From the NCBI GenBank assembly GCA_047974405.1, contig JBKECI010000091.1:13171-77170 (forward strand): a stretch of DNA of 64,000 bases. Reading direction: 5' to 3'. The notes beneath the pieces are model-generated. The model was not told the DNA's origin and did not search any database. It worked only from the letters and a program-made list of their open reading frames with translations. The position numbers were made by a program, and so were the translations under genes. This document shows positions 25,110-34,205 of this stretch, piece after piece. How positions within the stretch are numbered: position 1 is the stretch's first letter; every line of letters begins with the position of its first letter. This stretch comes from UPXZ01 sp047974405. Lineage in GTDB: Bacteria; Bacteroidota; Bacteroidia; Bacteroidales; Paludibacteraceae.

Positions 25110-25123
25110 TTGATTTTGATTAA
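25110..25123 (+). promoter_or_regulatory. FNR/CRP-like half-palindrome in the crp-nrfH intergenic region
   Basis: TTGATTTTGATTAA differs at one position from the FNR-type palindrome TTGATnnnnATCAA. It lies in the leader of the Crp/Fnr gene, 19 bp before its ATG. Possible autoregulation. A 14-bp match can arise by chance in AT-rich DNA. Confidence 0.35.
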
Positions 25124-25141
25124 TTTTTTTCTTATTAAAAA

Positions 25142-25822
25142 ATGGAGCAATATGCACTTTCATACAAACAGGACATTTTTCAATGTCCTTTGTGTAGTTC
25201 GGTACCCAAAGACCAGCGGGAGTCGTTTCTTGACGATGTAAAATTCAGAATAAAAAAATTTAGCAAAGGAAATATAATTATTACACAAGAGTCGCTTTAC
25301 AACGAACTTTTTATCCTCACACAGGGAGAGGTAAAAACCGGGATGATCGATGAAAAAGGTGATTTTATGCCTGTTGGAGACATCAAGGCTCCCAACCCAT
25401 TGGCTATCGGATTTTTATTTGCCCAACACAATTATTCTCCGGTTACGGTTATTGCAGTTTCGGAATGTAGCATCATTACCATCCCCAAAGAAAACGTTTA
25501 TGTGCTGATGCGCAAATACGATACATTTATGATGTCTTTTTTGAGCAATATTTCAGATAAAATTGCCTTTATGTCCGAGCGGCTGCGTATGGTTTCGCTG
25601 CGTACCATCAAAGCGAAGTTGGCATATTACCTGCTCAAAGAGTCGAAAGGGGAAGATAGTTTTATTTTAAAATCATCAAAAGAAAATATCGCACGTTTGC
25701 TTGGCGTATCGCGCCCGGCACTGGTAAGTGTGATGATGCAAATGGCAGCAGACAATCTTATTAGTGTAAACCAACGGCAAATAGAGATAATAGAAAGAGG
25801 ATCTTTGCAGAATATGCTTTAA
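25142..25822 (+). CDS. Crp/Fnr-family transcription regulator
   Basis: The 226-aa protein has an N-terminal cyclic-nucleotide-binding-type beta-roll (KGNIIITQESLYNELFILTQGEVK and following), a long dimer helix (DTFMMSFLSNISDKIAFMSERLR) and a C-terminal winged helix (SSKENIARLLGVSRPALVSVMMQM). Near the N-terminus is CPLC (C15, C18), which could bind a metal or Fe-S centre, but the full four-cysteine set of E. coli FNR is absent. Divergent from nrfHA, so it is the likely regulator of nitrite ammonification in response to nitrite, NO or oxygen limitation. The signal is inferred from position only. Confidence 0.88.
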   Translation: MEQYALSYKQDIFQCPLCSSVPKDQRESFLDDVKFRIKKFSKGNIIITQESLYNELFILTQGEVKTGMIDEKGDFMPVGDIKAPNPLAIGFLFAQHNYSPVTVIAVSECSIITIPKENVYVLMRKYDTFMMSFLSNISDKIAFMSERLRMVSLRTIKAKLAYYLLKESKGEDSFILKSSKENIARLLGVSRPALVSVMMQMAADNLISVNQRQIEIIERGSLQNML

Positions 25823-26351
25823 ATTATGAAACTTTTCGATTGAAGTTGGCAGTTTCAAATTGAATTAATGATTCGACGTTTGAACTTATCTTCCCTTTCT
25901 TCGAAATCCACATTAGCTTTGTATCGGAATTTATATTCAAATTATGAATATTGTGAGAATAGGTATAAATTTCCATTAAAAAAAACTTCGGAATTTTATC
26001 AGGCAGTCCGGGAGATAGATTATCTCAACTCCCCTTACCTACTTCTTTCCGCTTTGCGAAGGGGGAATTGAAATTTGTAACTTTTATTTTCAGTTTCCCA
26101 TAGGAAAAATATATGTCGATTTAAATTTTTGAGAGACTGGTATATATCATTCTAATTTATATAATCTCTAATACTCGTTTTCAATATTTTACAAATGTGC
26201 ATATTGACAATTAATTATGAACACTTACTTATCAGATTGAAAATTGAATTAATATTGACCCAATATCATCACCAATATAACCAAAGCAATATATTATTAA
26301 AAATATGTCTCTCCCCCCCCTCCCCACTCCCACCCACGTCAATTCACTCCG

Positions 26352-26359
26352 TATCTTTG
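26352..26359 (+). promoter_or_regulatory. Candidate -7 element of lon
   Basis: TATCTTTG matches TAnnTTTG. Transcription would start near 26366, giving a leader of about 130 nt. The -33 region is occupied by a C-rich tract rather than TTG. Confidence 0.5.
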
Positions 26360-26373
26360 GCATAACTATTGAC

Positions 26374-26394
26374 ACATATCTTAACAAGATATGT
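26374..26394 (+). promoter_or_regulatory. Palindrome in the lon leader (candidate operator or hairpin)
   Basis: ACATATCTT (26374-26382), a 3-nt centre, then AAGATATGT (26386-26394): a perfect 9-bp inverted repeat at roughly +8 to +28 from the predicted start. It does not match CIRCE (TTAGCACTC-N9-GAGTGCTAA). Confidence 0.4.
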
Positions 26395-26495
26395 CATTAA
26401 ATAAATATTGGCGAATTGCGGCATAATGTCTTACAATGCTGTAGTACGACATGATTTATTTGTGTCATATTGGCAGATATTAAAACAGACAATTG

Positions 26496-28955
26496 ATGAA
26501 AAAAAAAAACGACAATACTTATACTGATGAAATGGTAGGCAATTCCGACGTTTTTCCTATAATTTCTTTAGAAGAAAATCCTACCGATATCAACATTATT
26601 TCGGGAGCCGAATTGCCAATCCTCCCTTTACGCAACATGGTTGTGTTTCCCGGCGTTCTTGTTCCCGTTACCGTTGCACGCCCAAAATCACTCAAACTTA
26701 TACGCAAAGTACAAGAAAATGATGGATTGCTGGGGGTATGCACCCAAATGGACAAAAAAATAGAAGACCCTTCGATAGAGCAACTCTACAAAGTGGGTGT
26801 AGTTGCCAAAATAGTGCGAATACTCGAAATGCCCGACAGTTCGACCACAGTAATATTGGAAGGGAAAAAACGTTTCTATTTAGATGCGTTAGTATCCGAA
26901 AAGCCTTATCTAAAAGCCAAAATACATCTTTTGGAAGATAATGTCCCGGCAAAAAAAGACAAACTCTTTGTTGCTTTAGCATCTTCCATTAAAGATATTG
27001 CCACACAAATTATTGAAAACTCGGGGATGATACCGCCCGAGATGGGTTTTGCTATCAAAAATATCGAAAGTCCTGTTTTTTTGATAAATTACATCAGCGT
27101 AAATTTTGGGATGGACGTTACAGACAAGCAACGCCTGCTCGAAATGACAGATATTTCGGAACGGGGATATCAACTGTTACAACTGTTGAACAAGGAGTCA
27201 CAAATAATGGAGATAAAAATGTCCATCCAGAACAAAGCCAAAGAGGGTATTGACCAGCAGCAGAGAGAATACTACCTTCAGCAGCAGATGCGCACCATCC
27301 AAGACGAGCTGGGCGAAAACTCTCCCGAACATGATGTGGCAGATCTCAAAGAGAGGGCAAAAAATAAAAAATGGTCTGAAACCATTCAAAAAACTTTTGA
27401 CAAAGAGTTGAAAAAACTACAGCGGACCAGCCAACATTCACCCGAATATTCCACACAACTCAACTATGTGGAAACAATGCTTGAGCTCCCTTGGAATGAA
27501 TATACCAAAGATAATTTCAATCTGAAAAATGCCAAACGGGTACTCAATAAAGACCATTTTGGGATGGACACCGTGAAGGACCGCGTGATGGAACATTTGG
27601 CAGTGCTGAAACTCAAAGGAGATATGAAATCTCCCATTATCTGCCTTTACGGACCTCCCGGTGTGGGAAAAACATCACTGGGGAAATCAATAGCTACCGC
27701 TTTGAACCGTAAATACATTCGGATGTCGCTGGGCGGCTTGCACGACGAGGCCGAGATACGCGGACACCGCAGAACTTATATCGGTGCAATGCCCGGAAGA
27801 ATTATTCAGAACATTAAAAAAGCAGAGTCGGCAAATCCTGTGTTTATTTTGGATGAAATAGACAAGGTAAACGCTGACTACAAGGGAGACCCCTCTTCGG
27901 CGCTACTTGAAGTGCTTGATCCCGAACAAAACTTCGCGTTTCACGACAATTATTTAGATGTTGATTTCGACCTATCGAAAGTACTATTTGTAGCTACCGC
28001 CAATAACTTAAACTCTATACCCCGCCCGTTGCTCGACAGAATGGAACTGATAGAAGTTTCGGGATATACACAAGAAGAAAAGGTGGAAATAGCCACTCGA
28101 CATCTTATACCTAAGGAATTGGAAAATCATGGACTTGCTACAGAACAATTTGCGCTTACAAAACCAATAGTAAATCAACTTATAGATCAATATACGCGAG
28201 AGTCGGGAGTACGCGAACTCGACCGTAAAATATCGGGACTGATGCGCAAAGTGGCAAAAAATGTGGCTACCGAAGAGGCATACAATGTAGAACTCACCTC
28301 CGATGATTTGAAAAAATATTTAGGACCCTCACGATATGGACGAGACAAATACGAAGGCAATCAATATGCCGGCGTAGTTACAGGGCTGGCGTGGACGAGT
28401 GTTGGAGGGGAAATTTTATTTATCGAAAGTAGTTTGAGTCTGAGTAAAGCTCCTAGCGTTACCCTTACCGGCAATTTGGGAGATGTGATGAAAGAATCGG
28501 CCATATTAGCGATGCAATACATCAAATCGCATGCCGAAGCGTTGCAAATAGACCAAAAAACGTTGGACGAAAACAGTGTACACGTACACGTGCCCGAAGG
28601 GGCAACTCCCAAAGACGGACCTTCGGCAGGCATCACAATGGTAACTTCGCTGGTATCTACACTGACCCGTCGAAAAGTGCGTAAAAATGTGGCTATGACA
28701 GGCGAAATAACCCTCAGAGGCAAAGTTTTGCCTGTGGGCGGAATAAAAGAAAAAATCCTCGCAGCAAAGCGTGCCGGCATTACCGACATTGTGATTTGTG
28801 AAGATAATCGAAAAGATGTGGAGGAGATAAAATCAGTCTATTTGAAAGGATTGAAGTTTCATTATGTAACCGATATAATGGAAGTAATAGATTTTGCACT
28901 GCTAAAAGAAAGAGTTAAAAAGCAGATATTACCTGAAGAAATGGAGAAACAATAA
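26496..28955 (+). CDS. lon: ATP-dependent Lon protease
   Basis: An 819-aa cytosolic AAA+ serine protease that removes misfolded and regulatory proteins. The N-terminal substrate domain begins at LPILPLRNMVVFPGV, the Walker A GPPGVGKTS lies near residue 386, Walker B is VFILDEIDKV, and the Ser-Lys dyad domain contains PKDGPSAGITM (catalytic Ser near 709) with Lys in GGIKEKILAAKRAG. The frame could open at a TTG at 26493, but ATG follows directly at 26496. Right after the start codon is a run of eleven A residues, prone to slippage. It ends at a strong terminator. Confidence 0.96.
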   Translation: MKKKNDNTYTDEMVGNSDVFPIISLEENPTDINIISGAELPILPLRNMVVFPGVLVPVTVARPKSLKLIRKVQENDGLLGVCTQMDKKIEDPSIEQLYKVGVVAKIVRILEMPDSSTTVILEGKKRFYLDALVSEKPYLKAKIHLLEDNVPAKKDKLFVALASSIKDIATQIIENSGMIPPEMGFAIKNIESPVFLINYISVNFGMDVTDKQRLLEMTDISERGYQLLQLLNKESQIMEIKMSIQNKAKEGIDQQQREYYLQQQMRTIQDELGENSPEHDVADLKERAKNKKWSETIQKTFDKELKKLQRTSQHSPEYSTQLNYVETMLELPWNEYTKDNFNLKNAKRVLNKDHFGMDTVKDRVMEHLAVLKLKGDMKSPIICLYGPPGVGKTSLGKSIATALNRKYIRMSLGGLHDEAEIRGHRRTYIGAMPGRIIQNIKKAESANPVFILDEIDKVNADYKGDPSSALLEVLDPEQNFAFHDNYLDVDFDLSKVLFVATANNLNSIPRPLLDRMELIEVSGYTQEEKVEIATRHLIPKELENHGLATEQFALTKPIVNQLIDQYTRESGVRELDRKISGLMRKVAKNVATEEAYNVELTSDDLKKYLGPSRYGRDKYEGNQYAGVVTGLAWTSVGGEILFIESSLSLSKAPSVTLTGNLGDVMKESAILAMQYIKSHAEALQIDQKTLDENSVHVHVPEGATPKDGPSAGITMVTSLVSTLTRRKVRKNVAMTGEITLRGKVLPVGGIKEKILAAKRAGITDIVICEDNRKDVEEIKSVYLKGLKFHYVTDIMEVIDFALLKERVKKQILPEEMEKQ

Positions 28956-28990
28956 GCCTAATTTAAAATTTGGTATGTGTTTTGGATATA

Positions 28991-29024
28991 ACATCGGTGT
29001 CGGGTTCGACATCGATGTCTTTTA
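28991..29024 (+). terminator. Rho-independent terminator of lon
   Basis: A 12-bp stem (28991-29002 with 29007-29018, one G-T wobble, GGTT loop) is followed by CTTTTATTTT. It lies 36 bp after the lon stop. Confidence 0.85.
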
Positions 29025-29045
29025 TTTTAATAAAAATATTCCGGA

Positions 29046-29618
29046 ATGAATGAAGAAATCGTAAAAATAGTTACTGCCGTAGCCTTAGGTATCGGTTTGA
29101 GCGCCGGTACCGGTTTTCGTGTATTCATCCCAATGCTTGTGACAAGTTTGGCTGCCAAATTTGGAATATTTCACCCCTCTGAAAGTTTTGCATGGATGGG
29201 AAGTATGCCGGCAATTATAGTTTTCGCATCGGCTACCATTGTGGAAGTCGCGGCATATTATGTCCCATTCGTAGATAATCTGTTGGATAGCATTACCACC
29301 CCCCTTTCCGTAATTGCCGGAACGCTACTTATGACATCGGTATTGCCTATTGACAGCAACTTGTTGAAGTGGACAACCGGATTCATTGTCGGAGGTGGAG
29401 CTGCCGCTACCATACAAGGAGGGAGTATTCTTGCCCGGCTTACCTCTTCTAAATTTACTATTGGAGCAGGCAATCCGGTAGTTGCCACAGGAGAAAACGT
29501 AGCGGCGTTGGGCATTTCTACTCTCTCTTTATTTATTCCCATTATCGTAGCTATCTTGCTTATAGGGCTGTTTGTGATTATATTCCGTAAATTATCACTT
29601 TGGAGGAAGAAGAGGTAA
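29046..29618 (+). CDS. DUF4126-family membrane protein
   Basis: A 190-aa protein with five or so hydrophobic segments and many glycines. The N-terminus ALGIGLSAGTGFRVFIPML and the middle TGFIVGGGAAATIQGG are characteristic of the DUF4126 family, whose function is unknown. The last segment (LFIPIIVAILLIGLFVIIF) is followed by a basic tail RKLSLWRKKR on the cytoplasmic side. It starts 22 bp after the lon terminator. No promoter match was identified, so low read-through from lon cannot be excluded. Confidence 0.82.
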   Translation: MNEEIVKIVTAVALGIGLSAGTGFRVFIPMLVTSLAAKFGIFHPSESFAWMGSMPAIIVFASATIVEVAAYYVPFVDNLLDSITTPLSVIAGTLLMTSVLPIDSNLLKWTTGFIVGGGAAATIQGGSILARLTSSKFTIGAGNPVVATGENVAALGISTLSLFIPIIVAILLIGLFVIIFRKLSLWRKKR

Positions 29619-29627
29619 AAAACGAAA

Positions 29628-29655
29628 AAGGCAGGATATGTTTTCATCCTGCCTT
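29628..29655. terminator. Two-way terminator hairpin
   Basis: AAGGCAGGAT (29628-29637) pairs perfectly with ATCCTGCCTT (29646-29655) around an 8-nt loop. It lies between convergent genes (DUF4126, ending 29618, and the winged-helix gene, ending 29678), with A-rich DNA on the left and T-containing DNA on the right. Confidence 0.8.
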
Positions 29656-29677
29656 CTCGTTAATCTGAATCTTCATC

Positions 29678-29875
29678 TTACGATAATGAAACCAAAAGAT
29701 CGTTTTCGCTCTCCTCAAACGAGATCTTACCTTCGCGTGCCAACCATCCCAATGCCAAATACAGATTTTTTTCTGTCAATTTAGTGGCTTTTTTGATGGA
29801 CTTTACACCGGATTGTCCTTGTTCCAACGCTTTCCAAACCAAACCGGCATTTAAACCAATCGTAGATTTTACCAT
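29678..29875 (-). CDS. Small winged-helix protein (DUF2582-like)
   Basis: From the ATG at 29875 the protein is 65 aa (MVKSTIGLNAGLVWKALEQG onward). VKSIKKATKLTEKNLYLALGWLAREGKI is a compact winged helix-turn-helix, matching the short DUF2582 type common in Bacteroidota. It may bind DNA, but no target is evident. The frame is open to 29938; a TAATTTTG promoter element at 29902-29909 lies inside that extension, so the shorter start is used. Downstream of the HD hydrolase gene on the same strand. Confidence 0.75.
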   Translation of the reverse strand: MVKSTIGLNAGLVWKALEQGQSGVKSIKKATKLTEKNLYLALGWLAREGKISFEESENDLLVSLS

Positions 29876-29901
29876 ATCCTTAATTTTTTTTAATTCGAAC
29901 G

Positions 29902-29909
29902 CAAAATTA
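29902..29909 (-). promoter_or_regulatory. Candidate -7 element of the winged-helix gene
   Basis: The minus strand reads TAATTTTG, matching TAnnTTTG, 27 bp upstream of the ATG at 29875. No -33 TTG at 19-21 bp. Confidence 0.4.
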
Positions 29910-29980
29910 CAATAAAATATGTTATACAACACAATCAAGTTGGTTTTTAACTATTTTTTAACAATATAATAGGTTGGTTT

Positions 29981-30517
29981 TCATCCGAATATACGGTGCC
30001 AAGTCAAAAATCTATCAACGCTCAAATCGCCATATTTACGCAGTTTGGATACAATTTTGCCGGCGCTTGTTTCTCTGTTCAACTTTGTTTTTGAAAAAAA
30101 CTTGTCGGCATAGCAAATAATTTGCTCCTCAATGGAAACAGGCTGCATATCTCGATGTGGAACAGGAAGATTGCTCTGTACGATATAATCCAAACTAAGT
30201 CCGACACCGGTATGCCGTTCGCAAACCAGTGCATGGAGAGGAAAACCCTCTTCCTTTACCAGAGCTGACCCTAAATATCCGTGACAGATATATTCCTTTT
30301 TTCCATAACATTCGATACTGGGAGCGTCTGTGAGAAAAATACCTATATCATGAAGGATGGCAGCTTCCGAAATAAATTTTTTATCGGCCTGTAACTCCGG
30401 ATGTTTCTCTACCACTTGCAATGCCTTATCTCTTACCTGAATACTGTGAATCTTGAGAATATCGAACAAGCGAGATTCAACATCGTAATACTTTTCTAAA
30501 ATAAGGAACGGATCCAT
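29981..30517 (-). CDS. HD-domain phosphohydrolase
   Basis: A 178-aa cytosolic protein with the HD metal-site pattern: a first His in KIHSIQVRDKAL, the HD pair in AAILHDIGIFL, a third His in ICHGYLGSALV, and a later Asp in CYADKFFSKT. Such single-domain HD proteins hydrolyse phosphate esters or nucleotides, but the substrate cannot be told. The gene stands alone, divergent from tag, with 161 bp between. Confidence 0.82.
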   Translation of the reverse strand: MDPFLILEKYYDVESRLFDILKIHSIQVRDKALQVVEKHPELQADKKFISEAAILHDIGIFLTDAPSIECYGKKEYICHGYLGSALVKEEGFPLHALVCERHTGVGLSLDYIVQSNLPVPHRDMQPVSIEEQIICYADKFFSKTKLNRETSAGKIVSKLRKYGDLSVDRFLTWHRIFG

Positions 30518-30639
30518 AATTTTTTTATCCCTGTATCTATTTATAAATTCCTTTCAAATACGGAAGAAACCATTTTTTGATTTCGAACCAATCAGTTATT
30601 AAAAATCGTGTAAAAATTTATTTAATGAAATTTATCTTG

Positions 30640-30647
30640 TAAATTTG
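30640..30647 (+). promoter_or_regulatory. Candidate -7 element of tag-priA
   Basis: TAAATTTG matches TAnnTTTG, 31 bp before the tag ATG. No clear -33 element. Confidence 0.4.
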
Positions 30648-30678
30648 TCTTTCGATTCATTGCAAAGTTATAAAAAAA

Positions 30679-31257
30679 ATGGAAACATCCGAATGTATCT
30701 GGCATGCCAACGACCCCTTGATGAAACTTTATCATGATACAGAATGGGGAATTCCGCTCCACGATGACCAAAAGTTGTTCGAATTTATGGTGTTGGATAC
30801 CTTTCAGGCAGGCTTAAGTTGGAAAACCATTTTGCATAAACGGGAAAATTTTCGCCACGCTTTCGATGGGTTTAACGCAGAGAAGATTGCCCTTTACGAC
30901 GAAGATAAAATTCAAAAATTGATAAAAGATACCTCCATCATACGCAATCGGGCAAAAATACGTTCTACAGTAGGCAATGCCAAAGCGTTTTTACAAATAC
31001 AAAAGGAATTTGGCACATTCGACAAATACATCTGGCAATTTACCGGATGGAAAACTCTCGACAATCACTTCAAAACTACCGAAACAATCCCCGCAAAATC
31101 GCCCCAATCGGATGCTATGAGTAAAGATTTGCAAAAACGGGGATTCAAATTTGTAGGCTCCACCATCTGCTATGCGTTTATGCAAGCCGCCGGAATGATA
31201 AACGATCATTTGGAAAACTGCTTTTGTAGGCACACTTTGAACAGCGCACCGAAATAA
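30679..31257 (+). CDS. tag: DNA-3-methyladenine glycosylase I
   Basis: A 192-aa base-excision repair enzyme that removes 3-methyladenine. The signature N-terminus CIWHANDPLMKLYHDTEWG is present. The zinc ligands are Cys6 and the His of YHD near the start, plus the His and Cys in MINDHLENCFC near the end. The body contains ELF-type FEFMVLDTFQAGLSWKTIL and the glycosylase helix region. The stop codon shares one base with the priA start, so the pair is co-translated. Confidence 0.93.
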   Translation: METSECIWHANDPLMKLYHDTEWGIPLHDDQKLFEFMVLDTFQAGLSWKTILHKRENFRHAFDGFNAEKIALYDEDKIQKLIKDTSIIRNRAKIRSTVGNAKAFLQIQKEFGTFDKYIWQFTGWKTLDNHFKTTETIPAKSPQSDAMSKDLQKRGFKFVGSTICYAFMQAAGMINDHLENCFCRHTLNSAPK

Positions 31258-33716
31258 TGATTTACATTGAGGTCATATTGCCCCTCCCTGTTGGGAATAC
31301 TTTTACATACACCGTTCCCGACGAATTTGCAAACGGTATTGACATTGGGATGCGTACCGTAGTCCCCTTTGGCAACAAAAAAATGTACACGGGCATAGTA
31401 TCTCTAATTCATACTTTTACCCCCCAATTACCTTACGAACCAAAACAGATCTTCTATTTTCCCGATTCAAAGCCCATTTTGCGGCATCCACAGTTAAAAT
31501 TTTGGCAGTGGATAAGCGATTATTATCAATCTTATTTGGGCGATGTGTATCGGGCTGCCGTACCTTCGGGCTTAAAACTCGAAAGCGAAACACAGGTAAA
31601 AATCAATCCTCATTACAACGGAGATTATGCTTTTTCAGATAAAGAGCTGTTGCTATTAGATGCGCTCTCAGACGGAAAAACAATAACCGTAAACGAACTC
31701 AACCGTATTACAGAAATAAATAATACGCTATCCCAACTGAAGATACTATTGGAAAAAGGAGCTGTTGAAATCAACGAAGAACTAACCGAAAGATTTCGCC
31801 CTAAGACAGAAACCTACATCAGACTAACCGATTTTGCAAAAATAGGAAACCACCTGAAACAAATTTTTGACAAGCTCGAAAAAGCCGAAAAGCAATTGGA
31901 GTTGCTGATGAAATACATCGAACTCTCGAAATATATGCAATCTGGCGGTTACAAAGAGATATCGAAAAAGGAGTTGCTCGATAAAAGTGGTATATCTCCC
32001 GGCGTATTGAGCGGATTGATTGAAAAAAACGTGTTGGAAACATACCGAAAAGAAATCGGGCGGCTCGAAAATAGTGTGTTGGAGACCCAAGAAATTTACT
32101 CACTAAATGATATCCAACAACAGGCAATGAACAAAATTCAAACCGAATTGAAAAACAGAAATGTTGCCTTGCTTCACGGAATCACATCAAGTGGAAAAAC
32201 CGAAATATACATTCACCTGATAAAAAAAACTCTGGATATCAATAAGCAAGCGTTGTTTTTGGTACCCGAAATAGCGCTTACAACGCAACTCACTACACGT
32301 CTGAAAAGGGTATTTGGAAATAAATTGGGCGTTTATCACTCCAAATTTTCGGATGCAGAAAGAGTCGAAATATGGAATAAGATGTTGAGCAGTGATGGAT
32401 ACGATGTTATTCTCGGAGTGCGTTCATCTATTTTTCTACCGTTTAGAGAATTAGGGCTAATCATTGTCGATGAGGAACACGAGCCCACCTACAAACAATT
32501 TGACCCTGCTCCCCGCTACCATGCGCGAGATGCCGCCATCATGCTGGCGTTAATGCACAGCGCAAAAACCATATTGGGAACCGCAACCCCCTCCATCGAA
32601 AGTTACTACAACGCCCAAAACGAAAAATATGCTTACATAGCCGTCAATAAGCGATTTCAAGAGATAGAACTTCCTGAAATTAAAGTAGTCAATATCAAAG
32701 AACTTCACAGGCGAAAAGAGATGGAGGGACACTTTAGTCCGTTGTTGATAGAGAAAACCCGGGCTGCTTTAGAAAAGAAAAAACAAATACTTCTGTTCCA
32801 AAATAGGCGGGGTTACGCCCCTTTTCTGGAATGTAAGACCTGTTCTTTTATTCCCAAATGCAAAAATTGCGATGTTACTCTCACACTGCATAAATATCTG
32901 AACAAACTTACCTGCCATTATTGCGGCTATACAGAAAATATACCCACCGTGTGTCCTGCCTGCCACACCCCTAATCTCGAAAACAGAGGCTTTGGCACCG
33001 AAAAAATTGAAGATGAAATAAAATCAATATTCCCCAATGCAAGCGTAGCTCGTATGGATACGGATACAACCCGCAACAAAAAATCGCACGACAGAATAAT
33101 CACAGATTTTGAGCAGGGAAAAATAGATATCTTAGTTGGCACACAAATGATATCAAAAGGATTGGACTTTGAAAAAGTAAGCTTAGTTGGAATCTTGAAT
33201 GCCGACAATATGCTGAATTTCCCCGATTTTAGAGCAGCCGAAAGGGCGTTTCAGTTGATGGTACAGGTAAGTGGGCGTGCTGGAAGAAAAAATGCGAGAG
33301 GAACTGTGCTGTTGCAAACACATAACCCCCAACACTCCGTTATCGAGCAAATTGTTACTAACAACTACGAGCTGATGTTTCAGACTCAACTCAACGAAAG
33401 AAAGCAATTTAAATATCCACCCTTTGTACGGCTAATAGAAATCACACTACGCCATAAAGAAGCCCAAAAGGTAAATGAAGCTGCGGACAAACTGAGCATC
33501 GCTCTTCGTAAAATATTCGGAAACAGAATCTACGGACCCAATATTCCTTTGATTGCACGTATCCAAAATATGTTTATCAAACAAATTTTGATTAAAATAG
33601 AACCGAAAATATCGACACGCCAATCCAAAGAGATACTCCGAAATCAAATAGACGAACTACTCGCCGAAAAAACCTACAGAAATGTACGAATAAACTTGGA
33701 CATAGACCCTCTTTAA
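31257..33716 (+). CDS. priA: Primosomal protein N' (replication restart helicase)
   Basis: An 819-aa 3'-to-5' helicase that reloads the replisome at stalled forks. The N-terminal DNA-binding region (VILPLPVGNTFTYTVPDEF) leads into Walker A GITSSGKTE and the DEEH box VDEEHEPTYKQFDPAPRYHARD. A zinc module follows, with eight cysteines from CKTCSFIPKCKNC through CHYCGY to CPAC. The helicase C domain contains LVGTQMISKGLDFEKVSLV and VSGRAGR. Length is normal. It overlaps tag by one base. Confidence 0.95.
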   Translation: MIYIEVILPLPVGNTFTYTVPDEFANGIDIGMRTVVPFGNKKMYTGIVSLIHTFTPQLPYEPKQIFYFPDSKPILRHPQLKFWQWISDYYQSYLGDVYRAAVPSGLKLESETQVKINPHYNGDYAFSDKELLLLDALSDGKTITVNELNRITEINNTLSQLKILLEKGAVEINEELTERFRPKTETYIRLTDFAKIGNHLKQIFDKLEKAEKQLELLMKYIELSKYMQSGGYKEISKKELLDKSGISPGVLSGLIEKNVLETYRKEIGRLENSVLETQEIYSLNDIQQQAMNKIQTELKNRNVALLHGITSSGKTEIYIHLIKKTLDINKQALFLVPEIALTTQLTTRLKRVFGNKLGVYHSKFSDAERVEIWNKMLSSDGYDVILGVRSSIFLPFRELGLIIVDEEHEPTYKQFDPAPRYHARDAAIMLALMHSAKTILGTATPSIESYYNAQNEKYAYIAVNKRFQEIELPEIKVVNIKELHRRKEMEGHFSPLLIEKTRAALEKKKQILLFQNRRGYAPFLECKTCSFIPKCKNCDVTLTLHKYLNKLTCHYCGYTENIPTVCPACHTPNLENRGFGTEKIEDEIKSIFPNASVARMDTDTTRNKKSHDRIITDFEQGKIDILVGTQMISKGLDFEKVSLVGILNADNMLNFPDFRAAERAFQLMVQVSGRAGRKNARGTVLLQTHNPQHSVIEQIVTNNYELMFQTQLNERKQFKYPPFVRLIEITLRHKEAQKVNEAADKLSIALRKIFGNRIYGPNIPLIARIQNMFIKQILIKIEPKISTRQSKEILRNQIDELLAEKTYRNVRINLDIDPL

Positions 33717-34205
33717 CACAAAATAAATTGAATCTCCATTAAAGATAATTCTTTCAAACTTTTTAATCCGAAAAGAGTACAGAAATAAACTTCGATATTG
33801 TAATTATTATCGCTATTAATCGTATTAATTTAATCTATTTTACAGATTTTGATGATATTTATTAACAAATACCCCATTACAATATCAAATAAATTATATA
33901 CTTTTGTATCCCGATTAAGTGTTATGCCAACACAAAAATCATAATCTTTTTTTCCCATTTTCTGAGAAAACAAATTTATTTTCAAAAAGATAGTTAAAAC
34001 ATGTTTTTTCAATATATTCCCTGTATCAAAATTGCGCTAACTACTGTCAGCGCTTGTATATAAAAATAGGATATTTTTTTCGATACTGATAAAAAATAAT
34101 GTGTCGGAATTTTAATGCTCAGAATCTATAAAAACGGTATAAATTTTGATAAACGTATCAAAATGAGAAATATATTTTTAAATTATTAAATATAACATTA
34201 CAAAC
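33717..34205. other. Intergenic region before the secreted-protein pair
   Basis: The 489 AT-rich bp hold no convincing gene. TACTTTTG at 33899-33906 matches the -7 consensus. It is followed by nested short stems (GATTA/TAATC and GTGTT/AACAC) and T7 by about 33955, so a very short terminated transcript is possible. A perfect palindrome lies at 34143-34164 near the downstream gene. Confidence 0.45.
34143..34164 (+). promoter_or_regulatory. Palindrome upstream of the secreted-protein pair
   Basis: ATTTTGATA (34143-34151), 4 nt, then TATCAAAAT (34156-34164): a perfect 9-bp inverted repeat 41 bp before the ATG at 34206. It overlaps AAATTTTG (34141-34148), one mismatch from a -7 element, a position suited to a repressor or a regulatory hairpin. 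Confidence 0.4.

Larger units (their letters stand above)
25823..26495. other. Intergenic region upstream of lon
   Basis: The 673 bp contain no convincing gene. A 67-codon frame (25868-26071) has no family signature. A hairpin with CCCCTT (26030-26035) and AAGGGG (26058-26063) may end the Crp/Fnr transcript. A pyrimidine tract with C8 at 26313-26320 precedes the lon -7 element. A 21-bp palindrome lies just downstream of it (26374-26394). Confidence 0.5.

Noticed and set aside
25868..26071. 67-codon frame downstream of the Crp/Fnr gene
   Set aside because: Its 3' third is formed by the CCCCTT/AAGGGG hairpin sequence, there is no promoter at the right distance and no known family.
33899..33955. 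Very short RNA gene after TACTTTTG
   Set aside because: No -33 element and only 5-bp stems; kept as a remark in the intergenic entry.
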